From assembly GCA_910579215.1 (NCBI GenBank), contig CAJTTN010000001.1, positions 308,273 through 372,272 of the forward strand: 64,000 bases of DNA, written 5' to 3'. Positions 1 through 8,301 of this stretch are shown here, piece by piece. A program made the position numbers and the translations under genes. This stretch comes from an uncultured Anaeroplasmataceae bacterium (GTDB lineage Bacteria; Bacillota_I; Bacilli_A; Acholeplasmatales; Anaeroplasmataceae). The notes beneath the pieces are model-generated. The model had not been told where the DNA came from. It saw only the letters and a list, made by a program, of their open reading frames with translations, and made no database searches. Every line of letters starts with the position of its first letter. The first letter of the stretch is position 1.

Positions 1-12
1 AAGAAACTAAAA

Positions 13-30
13 AACTAGTCGAAACTAGTT
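13..30 (-). terminator. Rho-independent terminator with UUCG loop
   Basis: On the minus strand a 7-bp perfect stem (AACTAGT / ACTAGTT) closes a TTCG loop and is followed by a T-rich run. The stop codon TAG of the membrane-protein gene that ends at 25 lies inside the stem, so this is its terminator. Confidence 0.75.
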
Positions 31-768
31 CTTTGTTAAATTAGATAAAATTGGCTCAAGAACAGAAGTTTCAGTTGTTCCTATTTTAAAATAATAATCA
101 TAATATCGATTAAAAACACCAAAAATTTCATCGGATTCAATCACGTATTTCATCCTTATATTTTTTATTTTAATTGTATGAACATTAATATAATTCCAAC
201 TAAGGGTATCTATACTACTATATTTATTCAATATAAATAGTGAGATATTTAAATTATCACCATATAGATATGACTCACTAAACATAACAGGCTTATCCTC
301 ATTGTAATAGGCGTAAGTTTCAGATTTTTCCACATTATCTAACCAATAAAAATGAGCACTTTTGCTAGTATTATATTCTTCTAAGGATTTAATAGGAATG
401 ATTTCCAATGAATCCATTCTTACTTCTGTATATTTAAGCACAGATTTCCATGCATAATCTTTATAAACAGAAACTCCAATGCTCAAACTTAAAAGTAATA
501 AAAAACTTGTTAGAAGAAAAGAAATTCTTGCAATTCTCTTTTTTCTCAATCTTAATCTTGTAATGTTCAATCGCATGATTTCTTTAACCAAAGAAAGTGT
601 ACCTCTTTGATTTGTTTGGTAAGCTTCTCTTGCTACATCACCATTTGCAAACTTTCCTCTCATCTCTAAGATTGCATTATCAACTGATTCATCACTTAAT
701 GGCTTCCCTTGAAAAGCCTTTTTTGCTGCCTCATGAGTGTATTTATTAAAATTAATATCATTATTCAT
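25..768 (-). CDS. Hypothetical protein with one membrane segment
   Basis: I do not recognise this 247-residue protein. The first 80 residues or so are charged and helical, then a basic patch (RLRLRKKR) runs into one hydrophobic segment of about 20 residues (SFLLLLSLSIGV), followed by roughly 135 residues predicted to be outside the cell. The basic residues before the segment suggest N-in, C-out topology, like anti-sigma factors or small sensor proteins, but no such domain is recognisable. The ATG at 766-768 is chosen over an upstream one because AAGGGGGG stands 7 nt before it. A sigma-A type promoter lies at 807-835, and a terminator overlaps the stop, so the gene looks monocistronic. Confidence 0.7.
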   Translation of the reverse strand: MNNDINFNKYTHEAAKKAFQGKPLSDESVDNAILEMRGKFANGDVAREAYQTNQRGTLSLVKEIMRLNITRLRLRKKRIARISFLLTSFLLLLSLSIGVSVYKDYAWKSVLKYTEVRMDSLEIIPIKSLEEYNTSKSAHFYWLDNVEKSETYAYYNEDKPVMFSESYLYGDNLNISLFILNKYSSIDTLSWNYINVHTIKIKNIRMKYVIESDEIFGVFNRYYDYYFKIGTTETSVLEPILSNLTKN

Positions 769-806
769 TTTATTTCCCCCCTTACTCATGACTACTGCTA
801 AATAGA

Positions 807-835
807 AGTATACCATATTTAACATTTTTTTACAA
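807..835 (-). promoter_or_regulatory. Sigma-A type promoter
   Basis: Minus strand TTGTAA, 17-bp spacer, TATACT, upstream of the single-span membrane protein gene (ATG at 768). Confidence 0.6.
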
Positions 836-963
836 TTGATTTTTGAGGTTAAACACAACTTTTTTGTTGGTTTTGGTAAAGTGTTGCAAGTTCTTGGCGA
901 AATTTTTCCTCACGAGAAAAAGAGTTAAATTTTAGGACAAGAATAAACTTTTCTCTGTGAATA

Positions 964-992
964 TTGCATTTCCATAAAAAAAAGTGTAAAAT
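964..992 (+). promoter_or_regulatory. Sigma-A type promoter of yneF
   Basis: TTGCAT, 17-bp spacer, TAAAAT, followed by the ribosome site AGGAG near 1000-1004 and the yneF ATG at 1015. Confidence 0.6.
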
Positions 993-1014
993 ATATTTTA
1001 GGAGTGGAAATGAT

Positions 1015-1239
1015 ATGATACAATTAGCAATTTGGCAGTTTATTTTAATCATTGTTTTAGAATTAATTGGTGTGGCAATTATTACCTTTATTATTGTGAG
1101 AAAGCTTTTTGCATCTCAATTAAAAAAGAATCCACCGATCAATGAAAAAATGATTCGTGCAATGATGACTCAAATGGGACGTACTCCTTCAGAAAAACAG
1201 GTTCGAGCTGTTATGAAATCTATGGAGGATGCTAAATAA
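1015..1239 (+). CDS. yneF: YneF family membrane protein (UPF0154)
   Basis: A 74-residue protein with a single N-terminal membrane helix (about residues 6-28), then a conserved cytoplasmic tail with the family motif PPINEKMIRAMM and QMGRTPSEKQVRAVM. Length and motif match UPF0154/YneF of Bacilli (about 72 residues); the function is not known. The ATG at 1015 is preferred to a longer reading because GGAG at 1001-1004 sits 10 nt upstream. It has its own promoter and ends in a terminator shared with the convergent flavodoxin gene, so it stands alone here. Confidence 0.9.
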   Translation: MIQLAIWQFILIIVLELIGVAIITFIIVRKLFASQLKKNPPINEKMIRAMMTQMGRTPSEKQVRAVMKSMEDAK

Positions 1240-1267
1240 AATGGTGAACTTTTTAGTTCACCATTTT
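1238..1267. terminator. Bidirectional terminator
   Basis: A perfect 13-bp inverted repeat around a TTTT loop, with A-rich and T-rich flanks. It serves yneF from the left and the flavodoxin gene from the right; the flavodoxin stop codon at 1266-1268 overlaps the right arm. Confidence 0.85.
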
Positions 1268-1736
1268 ATTTTAGGTTATCTGCAAAATCCTGTATAGCTA
1301 GCTCATCTAGCTTTGGTAAAGGTAAGTCATCCTCTGCTAGCTTTTGTATACAGGCTTGAATTACAAGTCGCGTTATTCCCTTTGCATGATCTGGATTCAA
1401 TTCTCCTCCAAAATATCCTATGTAGCTTTCATCTCCCAAAAGCTCCTTTACTTTATTCATATATTTTATTTTTTCTGAAGAGTTTGCAGATAAAACAAAA
1501 CCATGAAAAGGAATAGTTAGATTCTTTTTCTTTAGCTTTTTTAACTTCTTAATAAAATGCTTATGTGGACGTTCCATATGAATATTTGTTCCAAATATAA
1601 TCATATCATATCTAGAAAAATCCTTCATTAATTTTTTTGTTCCATCAAAGATTTCAGCATCTTGCAATTTTTCCTTCAAAATCTCAGCTGCTTTTTTTGT
1701 TGTTCCTGTATGACCAAAATAAAGAATCAATTTCAT
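1266..1736 (-). CDS. Flavodoxin-domain protein
   Basis: 156 residues with the FMN-phosphate loop at the N-terminus (MKLILYFGHTGTTKKAAEIL), a second flavodoxin strand (YDMIIFGTNIHMERPHKHF) and a third (HGFVLSANSSEKIKYM). It resembles flavodoxins and the HemG-like Flavodoxin_5 group; menaquinone-dependent protoporphyrinogen dehydrogenase activity is possible, but no heme genes are nearby, so a general redox role is the safer call. Its ATG (1734-1736) overlaps the TGA of the upstream gene as ATGA, with GGGAG 9 nt upstream, so the two genes are translationally coupled. The longer frame start at 1799 lies inside the neighbour and is not used. Confidence 0.75.
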   Translation of the reverse strand: MKLILYFGHTGTTKKAAEILKEKLQDAEIFDGTKKLMKDFSRYDMIIFGTNIHMERPHKHFIKKLKKLKKKNLTIPFHGFVLSANSSEKIKYMNKVKELLGDESYIGYFGGELNPDHAKGITRLVIQACIQKLAEDDLPLPKLDELAIQDFADNLK

Positions 1737-2653
1737 AGCTCTATTCTCCCAAACTTCTTTAGAAGACTTAAATTCTTTACTGTTTCTGCACCTAACCATT
1801 TTAAAGCAGCACTATCAGCCTCGGCATAACGATTTGTTCCCCAGCCCTTAGCATTTTCCCATAGACCATGGCTTTTACGATTCTTAATAATCTTATCTAA
1901 GCCCTCTTCAACCTTAGCTTTCAGCTCACCTTCTGTTTGGACATTACTTAATAGAAAAGGGAAATTAAAGGATTCATCCTTTATATGCTTACAAGCTTCT
2001 TCTATTATTCTCTTTTCTAATACTTGCTGAAGCTCTGCATATTCATTCATCTTTCTTAAGGATCCCAAAAGAGAATTAAAGCTTATAAAATCATATGTCG
2101 TCCAAGCTCTATCCTTTAATAGCTCGCTTTCTATAAATGAAATCTGCTTTCTTGCTTTCTTCACGAAAGCAAAATTTTCAGGACAAAGAACTAATATATA
2201 TCCTAAGATTGCTGCCGTTGGATGAATACCCCAAATGGAATAGGGCTGCTCGAGGTAGGAATATTCTTCACTATGCGCATAAGCATCATTGGTTTTAGCT
2301 AAAGGATTCCATAAATTGTTTATCATAGGACAACGATTAAAAAGATAATTACAAATTTTCTTCATAATATATAAATAAACTTCATTTGTTTCCTTTGCAT
2401 CAAAATTCAATTCATCAAGTATTCTTAGGGCCTCATAAGTCTGATAGACACTTGCGTTAGGGTTATAATTATCTATCTCTAAGCCATTTCCCATGCCACC
2501 ATCCTTTGCCATATAAAGCATTAAGGAATCTGGGATATAGCTTTTCCCCTCCTCATCGAATAAGGCATTGTAAAAGGCTACATCAATATCTCTACCCTTA
2601 TTATATAGCTGTCGTTCTATAACAGACAAATCACTCCTTGTTATTTTTAACAT
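1733..2653 (-). CDS. Hypothetical protein, terpene-cyclase/prenyltransferase-like toroid
   Basis: 306 residues. The stretch AKDGGMGNGLEIDNYNP followed by SVYQTYEALRILDELN resembles a widespread bacterial family often labelled squalene-cyclase or prenyltransferase like, whose members read DGGFGHGLEPD and form alpha/alpha-toroid repeats. The acidic DxDD or DDxD motif of a true cyclase is not visible, so enzyme activity should not be assumed. No signal peptide or membrane helix is present. AAGAGGTG precedes the ATG, and a promoter lies at 2678-2706. It is the first gene of a two-gene operon with the flavodoxin. Confidence 0.55.
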   Translation of the reverse strand: MLKITRSDLSVIERQLYNKGRDIDVAFYNALFDEEGKSYIPDSLMLYMAKDGGMGNGLEIDNYNPNASVYQTYEALRILDELNFDAKETNEVYLYIMKKICNYLFNRCPMINNLWNPLAKTNDAYAHSEEYSYLEQPYSIWGIHPTAAILGYILVLCPENFAFVKKARKQISFIESELLKDRAWTTYDFISFNSLLGSLRKMNEYAELQQVLEKRIIEEACKHIKDESFNFPFLLSNVQTEGELKAKVEEGLDKIIKNRKSHGLWENAKGWGTNRYAEADSAALKWLGAETVKNLSLLKKFGRIEL

Positions 2654-2677
2654 AGTAACACCTCTTTTACTTACTTA

Positions 2678-2706
2678 ATCATACCATAAAAATTGTTTTT
2701 TGTTAA
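2678..2706 (-). promoter_or_regulatory. Promoter of the toroid/flavodoxin operon
   Basis: Minus strand TTAACA, 17-bp spacer, TATGAT, about 25 nt upstream of the ATG at 2653. Confidence 0.55.
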
Positions 2707-2748
2707 CCCTTAAATAAGGAATGTTACTTAGGAAACATAAAATATTTC

Positions 2749-2777
2749 TTGAAAACATACCCTAGATTGAGTATAAT
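2749..2777 (+). promoter_or_regulatory. Promoter of the 2887 gene
   Basis: TTGAAA, 17-bp spacer, TATAAT. It leaves a leader of about 100 nt that contains an imperfect hairpin (CTTAAACTAG ... CTAGTTAAG) before the ribosome site AAAGGA near 2872. It is divergent from the promoter at 2678-2706. Confidence 0.6.
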
Positions 2778-2886
2778 TAAGTTAAATAATTTGAGTGAGT
2801 TCATGAGAAGGGATTAGCTACTTAAACTAGTCCTTTTACTTATTCTAGTTAAGTAAAAATAGTTATTTAGAAAGGACAGATAAGCA

Positions 2887-3780
2887 ATGGGATATCCCTT
2901 TATCCGCTATTATGTCATTAAGGATGCTCTTCGTTTTATTAATACGAATATTACCTATATGCAGGATATATCCAATACAATGCTTTTTAAATATGCACTT
3001 TTTTACGATGCTGAAGAATTTTACAAGCTGATGAGCTTTCATAAAATTGATTCCTACCAAATTTCTTCAAAAATTAAAAATAATTTTCTACCATTTTTAA
3101 AGGAAATTCTTCATATGGCTTATGTGCACGCCTCTTTAGAAGAGCAATTATTTTGTTATTACATTTTTATATCCTATATCGTTAATCTCTATATTTCTGA
3201 TTACATTGATGCCTTTCATACTAAAAAAAAGGATAAAGCATATATTGAACGAATGCTAGAAACCTATTTTTTTAATAAGAATGAGAAATTAAAGCTTCAT
3301 TCCATTAACGTTGCAGATTATTTTTTTGATTCCTTTGAGTTAAGTCAAACGGATATCAATCTTTTAGAAAAGCCTATAAAGCGAGTTTTTGGTTTTTTCT
3401 GTACTAAAAACTACTATTTAGAGTGTTATCAATCTGCAAGATTTTATTATGACTATCTTTCTAGAAGTAAAACAGGTCTAAAAAAACCTTTATTTTTTCT
3501 ATATGATCTTCTTTTAAATCATCGAAAAAATAAAAAGAAAGCCAGAAGCTTTCTATATCCTAAGCGATTAGACACAACAATTCTCAATCTAAATAATCGA
3601 AGTTATATGCTTCAGGATTTAGAGGTAACTTATTCTATTGATGAGTTTTATCAGGTCATCCTTAAAGAGGTTAGACGAATTTGTGATATTTTAAATAGTT
3701 ATTTTACAGGAAATGAAAATCTTAAGCCTTTAGAAAAATATTTTTCTAAGGAACCTATAACAAAAAAGGAAGCAAAATAA
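2887..3780 (+). CDS. Hypothetical protein, possibly a degenerate zinc-phospholipase-C fold
   Basis: 297 residues, all-helical and rich in Tyr and Phe, with no signal peptide. I do not recognise it with certainty. The arrangement around residues 95-125 (SYIVNLYISDYIDAFH then TKKKDKAYIERMLETY) can be laid over the zinc-dependent phospholipase C / S1-P1 nuclease family segment (GFICHYALD..H then H..LE..ID.YL), but most histidine and aspartate metal ligands are replaced, so an inactive relative is the most that can be proposed. It has its own promoter, a roughly 100-nt leader and its own terminator. Confidence 0.5.
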   Translation: MGYPFIRYYVIKDALRFINTNITYMQDISNTMLFKYALFYDAEEFYKLMSFHKIDSYQISSKIKNNFLPFLKEILHMAYVHASLEEQLFCYYIFISYIVNLYISDYIDAFHTKKKDKAYIERMLETYFFNKNEKLKLHSINVADYFFDSFELSQTDINLLEKPIKRVFGFFCTKNYYLECYQSARFYYDYLSRSKTGLKKPLFFLYDLLLNHRKNKKKARSFLYPKRLDTTILNLNNRSYMLQDLEVTYSIDEFYQVILKEVRRICDILNSYFTGNENLKPLEKYFSKEPITKKEAK

Positions 3781-3795
3781 GTAGCTTCCTTTTTT
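3762..3795 (+). terminator. Rho-independent terminator
   Basis: A 12-bp stem (AAAAAAGGAAGC / GCTTCCTTTTTT) around a 10-nt loop, overlapping the end of the gene that stops at 3780. Confidence 0.8.
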
Positions 3796-3819
3796 TAGCA
3801 AATGTGGGATATATAAAAT

Positions 3820-4143
3820 TTAATTTTGTGAATTGAAGAACATAATTCTTTCTCCAATTAAGCTTGGATAGGCAAGCTGATATCCATTAGCAAGCTCTTC
3901 TTTATTAGTCTGCATTCTTCCCTTAATCAAGACAGGTTGTCCCTTCTTAAGATTATCTATTGCATAATCAATTAAATATTCCCAAAATACTATCGTGAAA
4001 AAATCAGTATCATACTCACCCTTAGTATTTTGAAAGCTTCGGCTTACTGCTAATCGAACATTCATGACACGCTTTCCTTCTCCTACCTCTTTTACCTCTG
4101 GGTCCTTAACAAGACGGCCCATCAGCATGAAGTAATTGTACAA
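3820..4143 (-). CDS. ssb: Short single-stranded DNA-binding protein
   Basis: 107 residues forming just an OB fold: YNYFMLMGRLVKDPEVK, then VMNVRLAVSRSFQN and DFFTIVFWEYLIDYAIDNLKKGQPVLIKGRM match SSB/PriB-type proteins that bind single-stranded DNA during replication, repair or competence. The acidic C-terminal tail (DDDIPF type) that recruits partner proteins is absent, as in the short competence SSB (SsbB) of Bacillus. The start is TTG at 4143, supported by AGGAGG 8 nt upstream. It stands alone, with no rpsF or rpsR beside it, so the main replication SSB may be elsewhere. Confidence 0.85.
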   Translation of the reverse strand: MYNYFMLMGRLVKDPEVKEVGEGKRVMNVRLAVSRSFQNTKGEYDTDFFTIVFWEYLIDYAIDNLKKGQPVLIKGRMQTNKEELANGYQLAYPSLIGERIMFFNSQN

Positions 4144-4290
4144 TAAATCCTCCTCCTTTATCTAAAATTTTTTTGCTAAAAAAATGAGTCCTCCTTTCAC
4201 CTTCGTAGTGTAACAGAAATGAAAAAAAATACCTAATTTCAATTTTCGAAATTCCTAAATTAAATACTATATTTTTTCTATAAATTAGCA

Positions 4291-4330
4291 AAAAAAAGGA
4301 ATTCTTAGCAAGGTGAGAACTCCTTTTTTG
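4291..4330 (-). terminator. Terminator of the ymfF-ymfH operon
   Basis: An 8-bp stem with a G-U pair on the minus strand (GGAGTTCT / AGAATTCC) flanked by A and T runs, 30 nt past the stop of the gene at 4362. Confidence 0.75.
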
Positions 4331-4361
4331 TTTCTTACAATCAAATTATTGTAGAATTTAT

Positions 4362-5600
4362 TTATTTTTCACTTTTTTTACAAATTGCTTTTACATAAGT
4401 AGCATTATGAAATAAAGGAAGATAAGCACATAGACTTTCTTTATTTAAGGAAAGTCCTTCTACGATTACATTCGTATAATTGCTACCCTCTAAAGCATAG
4501 ATTAGACTTTCTTCTCCTAATGTACTAATTTCATCCTCAATAAGAATACTTTTGGCTTTTAAATGCTTTTGATAAAGTTCTGTAATATTATCATCAATGT
4601 CCTGTATTTTAAGCTTTCTTAGCTTATTCTCTATCAATTCTAAAAATAATTCAGGATGATTGGAGGTTGTGCTAATTAAACAATAGCTAGTATCTCTTAA
4701 AGAAACAATGGAGTATTCTATATCTGCATAAAATGCATTTTGCTTATATAATGTCTTATAATATTTAGCCATAGGAGAAAAAAGACTATCTAGGATTCCA
4801 ATAATGGAGTTACAAAGAAAAGAATTCGAATTGTTCTCTGCTAGACGTATGGCAAGGCAAGCGCTAATCTGTTCTGTTTTAGCAAAATATTTTAAAATAG
4901 GAGCTGTCACCTTGTGAGATACTTTCTCTATTCTTCTAGGCAATCCTCTAAGGCACTTTAAGGATGCTAAAGTCTCCTCTAAAAAGGGAAAAATCTTTTC
5001 CTTAGGCTCTGAAGAGACAACAACCATATAGGAATTATCCGTCGTATAAAATTCTTGATATGCTTTGAAAAGATCATCAGACGTAGTTTTTTTTACCCCT
5101 TGTACTGTTCCTGTTGCATCTATTGCAATAGCTGAATTAGGATATAATGCCTTTAAGGTTTGGTAAAAAAATTTAGATTGAATGTCATCCTCATGCATTT
5201 TGATTTCAGATAAAATAATCCCTTTTTCCTTCTCCACATCCTCCTTAGGAAAATACGGAGTAAAATACATTTTTAATAAAAGCTCTAATGGGGGATAAAG
5301 CTCCATAGTTGTTGTAAAATAATAGATTGTTTTTTCAGTATCTGTATAAGCATTGGCTGAAGCATGATATTGTGAAAATTGAGAAAAAGCATCTCCTTCT
5401 GGCATTTGAAATAATTTATGCTCTATAAAATGTGCTAATCCCTTAGGAGATTTATATTTTTCATTTTCAGCATAAAAGTTTATATCTCTACTTCCATAGT
5501 TAACTCCTATTCCGACATAGGATTCTTTAAATTTAGGCTTATAAATATGAATTACTTTTAACCCATTCTTACATATATATTCACTTCTATTATTTTTCAT
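4362..5600 (-). CDS. ymfH: M16 family zinc peptidase, YmfH-like
   Basis: 412 residues. The inverted zinc-binding motif HFIEH lies in GLAHFIEHKLFQMPEGDAF, followed by the expected ASANAYTDTEKTIYYF segment, so this is the catalytic partner of the pair. Family members cleave short peptides inside a clamshell chamber. It overlaps the stop of the preceding M16 gene by 11 nt and has its own AGGAGGT ribosome site. In Bacilli ymfF and ymfH are always paired; their substrate is not established, though related pairs process ribosomally made peptides. No precursor peptide is visible near by. Confidence 0.9.
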   Translation of the reverse strand: MKNNRSEYICKNGLKVIHIYKPKFKESYVGIGVNYGSRDINFYAENEKYKSPKGLAHFIEHKLFQMPEGDAFSQFSQYHASANAYTDTEKTIYYFTTTMELYPPLELLLKMYFTPYFPKEDVEKEKGIILSEIKMHEDDIQSKFFYQTLKALYPNSAIAIDATGTVQGVKKTTSDDLFKAYQEFYTTDNSYMVVVSSEPKEKIFPFLEETLASLKCLRGLPRRIEKVSHKVTAPILKYFAKTEQISACLAIRLAENNSNSFLCNSIIGILDSLFSPMAKYYKTLYKQNAFYADIEYSIVSLRDTSYCLISTTSNHPELFLELIENKLRKLKIQDIDDNITELYQKHLKAKSILIEDEISTLGEESLIYALEGSNYTNVIVEGLSLNKESLCAYLPLFHNATYVKAICKKSEK

Positions 5601-6792
5601 TTTTCTTACCTCCTAAAACGTAGGTATAGCTTTTTTTAAGAAGGGCATAGGCATGGAGTACATCTTCCTTTTGAACAGCCTGTATTCCTTGAATGTCTTT
5701 ATTCGTTTTGGGCATCTCAGGAAAATAATGATCTGTAAGATAGGCATGAAGCTTAGTATCTATAAAATCATCCCCTAAGAGAGTATTTCCTATAAAATAA
5801 GCCTTTGCCTCTTCTAAAGCAATCTCATCAATTCGTAGTTCCTCTAAGGCTTTATCTATTTTTGAAATTGTTTTTTTAATCTGTAAAGCATCTACTAAAG
5901 CTGAAATTACAAGAATACCACTAGCAGCATAATAAGCAGAATGAATTAAATAGCATAGACCATATTTTTCGCGAATTGTTTTAAATAAAATAGAAGAGGA
6001 GCCTCCACCAATAAAATAATTTAAGAGCTTACAAGCATAAAATAAGGAATCGTCAGCAAATATTTGAGTTTCATAAAGAATGTGTACATATGCTTGCCTA
6101 GAGGAATAGGGCTCAATGTACATATTTTCCTTTTGTTTACCTCTAGAGCGAAAGGTGTACTTCCATTTTGGCTGTAAAGAAACCAAGGATAAATTTTTAT
6201 AGGAAGGATAATTTCCTGTACCTATAGCGATATGCTCCTCCTTTATAAGCTCTTGATAATACAAATAAAGCATTTTTGGTGTAATTTTTTTTAACTCCTC
6301 AGCTGAGCCTAGAGGTAAAAAATCACGCTCAGTATCCTTAAAATAGGTAGTGAGCATCTGCTGCAGAGATTTACTCAGCAAATACTCCTCAAAGCCCATT
6401 AAATCACTATGATAGATTTCGCAGGCTCGCAAAAACAAATCTTGATTTGCAGTAGAATTAGGAAAATAAGGTTCTATAAATTTTAAAAACTCGGTTTCTA
6501 AGCCTTCTACTGTATAATTTGAATCTTTAATATAGGCGGGATCAGGAGCACTTAGACTATAACAAAAAATACTGTATTTTCCACTATTTGTTAAGGAAAG
6601 CTTAAACTTAGCATCATATAGGTTCCCTAAAGCCATTTCCATCTTGGCTTCCGTAGGATACGCCTTACATGCAATCTCCTGATAATAACAAAGCAAAGTT
6701 CTTAGCGTTTGTTCTTCTTTTTGGATAGGCTTAATATAAAATTTTTTTAAAACAACCTGATGAAATTTATTTTGATGTATCCAAATATCCAT
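5590..6792 (-). CDS. ymfF: M16 family peptidase-like protein, YmfF-like (no zinc motif)
   Basis: 400 residues with the M16 fold but no HxxEH motif: the corresponding N-terminal region reads AYPTEAKMEMALGNLYDAKF, typical of the non-catalytic half of M16 heterodimers. The C-terminal half carries a conserved stretch GGGSSSILFKTIREKYGLCYLIHSAYY (given here as the motif GGGSSSILFKTIREKYGL), which in the family contributes to substrate binding. AAAGGAGC precedes the ATG at 6790-6792. It is the first gene of the pair, with ymfH immediately downstream. Confidence 0.88.
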   Translation of the reverse strand: MDIWIHQNKFHQVVLKKFYIKPIQKEEQTLRTLLCYYQEIACKAYPTEAKMEMALGNLYDAKFKLSLTNSGKYSIFCYSLSAPDPAYIKDSNYTVEGLETEFLKFIEPYFPNSTANQDLFLRACEIYHSDLMGFEEYLLSKSLQQMLTTYFKDTERDFLPLGSAEELKKITPKMLYLYYQELIKEEHIAIGTGNYPSYKNLSLVSLQPKWKYTFRSRGKQKENMYIEPYSSRQAYVHILYETQIFADDSLFYACKLLNYFIGGGSSSILFKTIREKYGLCYLIHSAYYAASGILVISALVDALQIKKTISKIDKALEELRIDEIALEEAKAYFIGNTLLGDDFIDTKLHAYLTDHYFPEMPKTNKDIQGIQAVQKEDVLHAYALLKKSYTYVLGGKKNEK

Positions 6793-6871
6793 ATGATTAA
6801 AGCTCCTTTCTAACTATTTTATCCAATCCATCTCAATTTACTCTTTAAGGTAAGAAAGTATAATGAAAAAT

Positions 6872-6906
6872 ATGCCTCATAAATCTTATCAAAGATTATG
6901 AGGCAT
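6872..6906 (-). terminator. Terminator of the deoC-deoD operon
   Basis: A roughly 15-bp inverted repeat with a single-base bulge (ATGCCTCATAA ... TTATGAGGCAT), followed on the minus strand by ATTTTTC. It lies just past the deoD stop. Confidence 0.75.
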
Positions 6907-6911
6907 TTCTA

Positions 6912-7634
6912 TTATTTTTCAGCTAGCTCTAAGGCAATTTTCATCATGCTTGTGAAATTCTTTTGTCTTTCCTCGGCTGTAGTTACCTGATGGCTAATAA
7001 AAGAATCAGAAATCGTCAGCAAACAGGCTGCTTTCTTTCCTGTTGCTTTAGCATTGGCAAATAAAGCAAAGCTTTCCATCTCTACACACATGCATCCATA
7101 GGTATCATGTACATCCTTCCAACGATTAGGATCTGTTGCATAGAATACGTCACTTGAATGAACCTTAGCTTCCTTTAAAGGTATATTTAAATTTTTTGCA
7201 GCTAAGCGTAGCTGATTATTAACAGAGGCAGAGCTCTTTAAGCTTTTTCCACGCATGCCAAAGGCTGTTTTTGCAAAAGAAGATTCAGAATACGCCTCTG
7301 TCACTAAAACTGTATCATATACAGCTAGGGCAGCATCATAGGAGCCGGCAGAACCAATTCGTATGATTGTTTCTACTCCATAAAAGCTATAAAGCTCATA
7401 GGAATAAATACCAATAGATGGCATACCCATTCCAGAGCCCATAACTGAAATACGTCTACCATTATAATATCCAGTATATCCAAACATATTTCTAGTTGCA
7501 GTAAAACAGGTCACTTCTGTTAAAAAGGTTTCTGCAATAAATTTTGCACGTAAAGGGTCACCTGGCATTAAAACTGTTTTAGCAATTAAATTCTCATCTG
7601 CGCAAGCAATATGAGGGGTAGGGATTTTACTCAT
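6912..7634 (-). CDS. deoD: Purine nucleoside phosphorylase, DeoD type
   Basis: About 240 residues of the hexameric PNP family, which splits purine (deoxy)nucleosides with phosphate to base and (deoxy)ribose-1-phosphate. Visible motifs are VLMPGDPLRAKFIAE (phosphate and ribose contacts), SGMGMPS, RIGSAGSY, CVEMESFAL and the catalytic-loop TISDSF. The ATG at 7632-7634 is preferred because GGAGG is 9 nt away; a second ATG two codons upstream is only 3 nt from it. The start overlaps the deoC stop, so deoC and deoD are coupled, and together they feed deoxyribose from nucleosides into glycolysis. Confidence 0.95.
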   Translation of the reverse strand: MSKIPTPHIACADENLIAKTVLMPGDPLRAKFIAETFLTEVTCFTATRNMFGYTGYYNGRRISVMGSGMGMPSIGIYSYELYSFYGVETIIRIGSAGSYDAALAVYDTVLVTEAYSESSFAKTAFGMRGKSLKSSASVNNQLRLAAKNLNIPLKEAKVHSSDVFYATDPNRWKDVHDTYGCMCVEMESFALFANAKATGKKAACLLTISDSFISHQVTTAEERQKNFTSMMKIALELAEK

Positions 7635-8280
7635 TTGCATATTCCTCCATTATCTTAGCACCACAGCTACAGCCAATACGGTCTGCTCCTGCAGCAATCA
7701 TTTCCTCAAAGGTCTTTTTATCTCTAATACCACCAGCAGCCTTGACTAAACAAGCATCTCCTACGGTCTTTTTCATTAAAGCAACATCAGCTACTGTAGC
7801 TCCACCAGTACCAAAGCCTGTTGAGGTTTTAACAAAATTAGCCTTTGCCTTAACAGAAGCCTTGCATGCTTCTACCTTCTCCTCCTCTGTTAAATAACAG
7901 CATTCTATAATAACCTTAACTAAAACACCATTTGCAGCATCAACAACAGCCTTGATGTCCTCATAAACATACTCCCAATTATGAGCTTTAGCCATGCCAA
8001 GATTGATTACCATATCAATTTCATCAGCTCCATCGGCAATAGCCTTAGTTGTTTCATAGGCCTTAACCTCACTAGGAGTAGCTCCTAGAGGAAAGCCTAC
8101 CACTGTACAGGTTAACACACCTGTATCTGTAAGTAGCTTATGAGCTAAGCTTACATTACTTGGATTGACACATACAGAGGCAAATTGATATTGATTTGCT
8201 TCATTACAAAGCTTAAGGATATCATCATAGGTTGCTGTAGCCTTTAGATTTGTATGGTCAATATACTTTGATTTTTCCAT
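7627..8280 (-). CDS. deoC: Deoxyribose-phosphate aldolase
   Basis: 217 residues, full length. It cleaves 2-deoxyribose-5-phosphate to glyceraldehyde-3-phosphate and acetaldehyde. The Schiff-base lysine lies in NFVKTSTGFGTGGAT, the second active-site lysine in CLVKAAGGIRDKKTF, and EIDMVINLG and KVIIECCYL complete the class I aldolase barrel signature. AAAGGAAAG precedes the ATG. It lies 21 nt downstream of an unknown gene and overlaps deoD, so all three probably share the promoter at 9185-9213. A phosphopentomutase (DeoB) is not in the window. Confidence 0.95.
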   Translation of the reverse strand: MEKSKYIDHTNLKATATYDDILKLCNEANQYQFASVCVNPSNVSLAHKLLTDTGVLTCTVVGFPLGATPSEVKAYETTKAIADGADEIDMVINLGMAKAHNWEYVYEDIKAVVDAANGVLVKVIIECCYLTEEEKVEACKASVKAKANFVKTSTGFGTGGATVADVALMKKTVGDACLVKAAGGIRDKKTFEEMIAAGADRIGCSCGAKIMEEYANE

Positions 8281-8301
8281 TTTTTTCTTTCCTTTCTTTT
8301 T

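Noticed and set aside
849..1052. 67-codon frame on the minus strand opposite yneF
   Set aside because: It overlaps the yneF promoter and start region, has no ribosome site and no protein-like pattern.
2784..2880. Second small toxin-like locus, suggested by ACTAGTCCTTTT shared with the terminator at 12649-12677
   Set aside because: There is no short hydrophobic frame or opposing promoter; the shared 12 bases are probably chance in AT-rich DNA.
4106..4291. 61-codon frame on the minus strand upstream of ssb
   Set aside because: It overlaps the ssb start in another frame and has no homology-like pattern; the SD there belongs to ssb.
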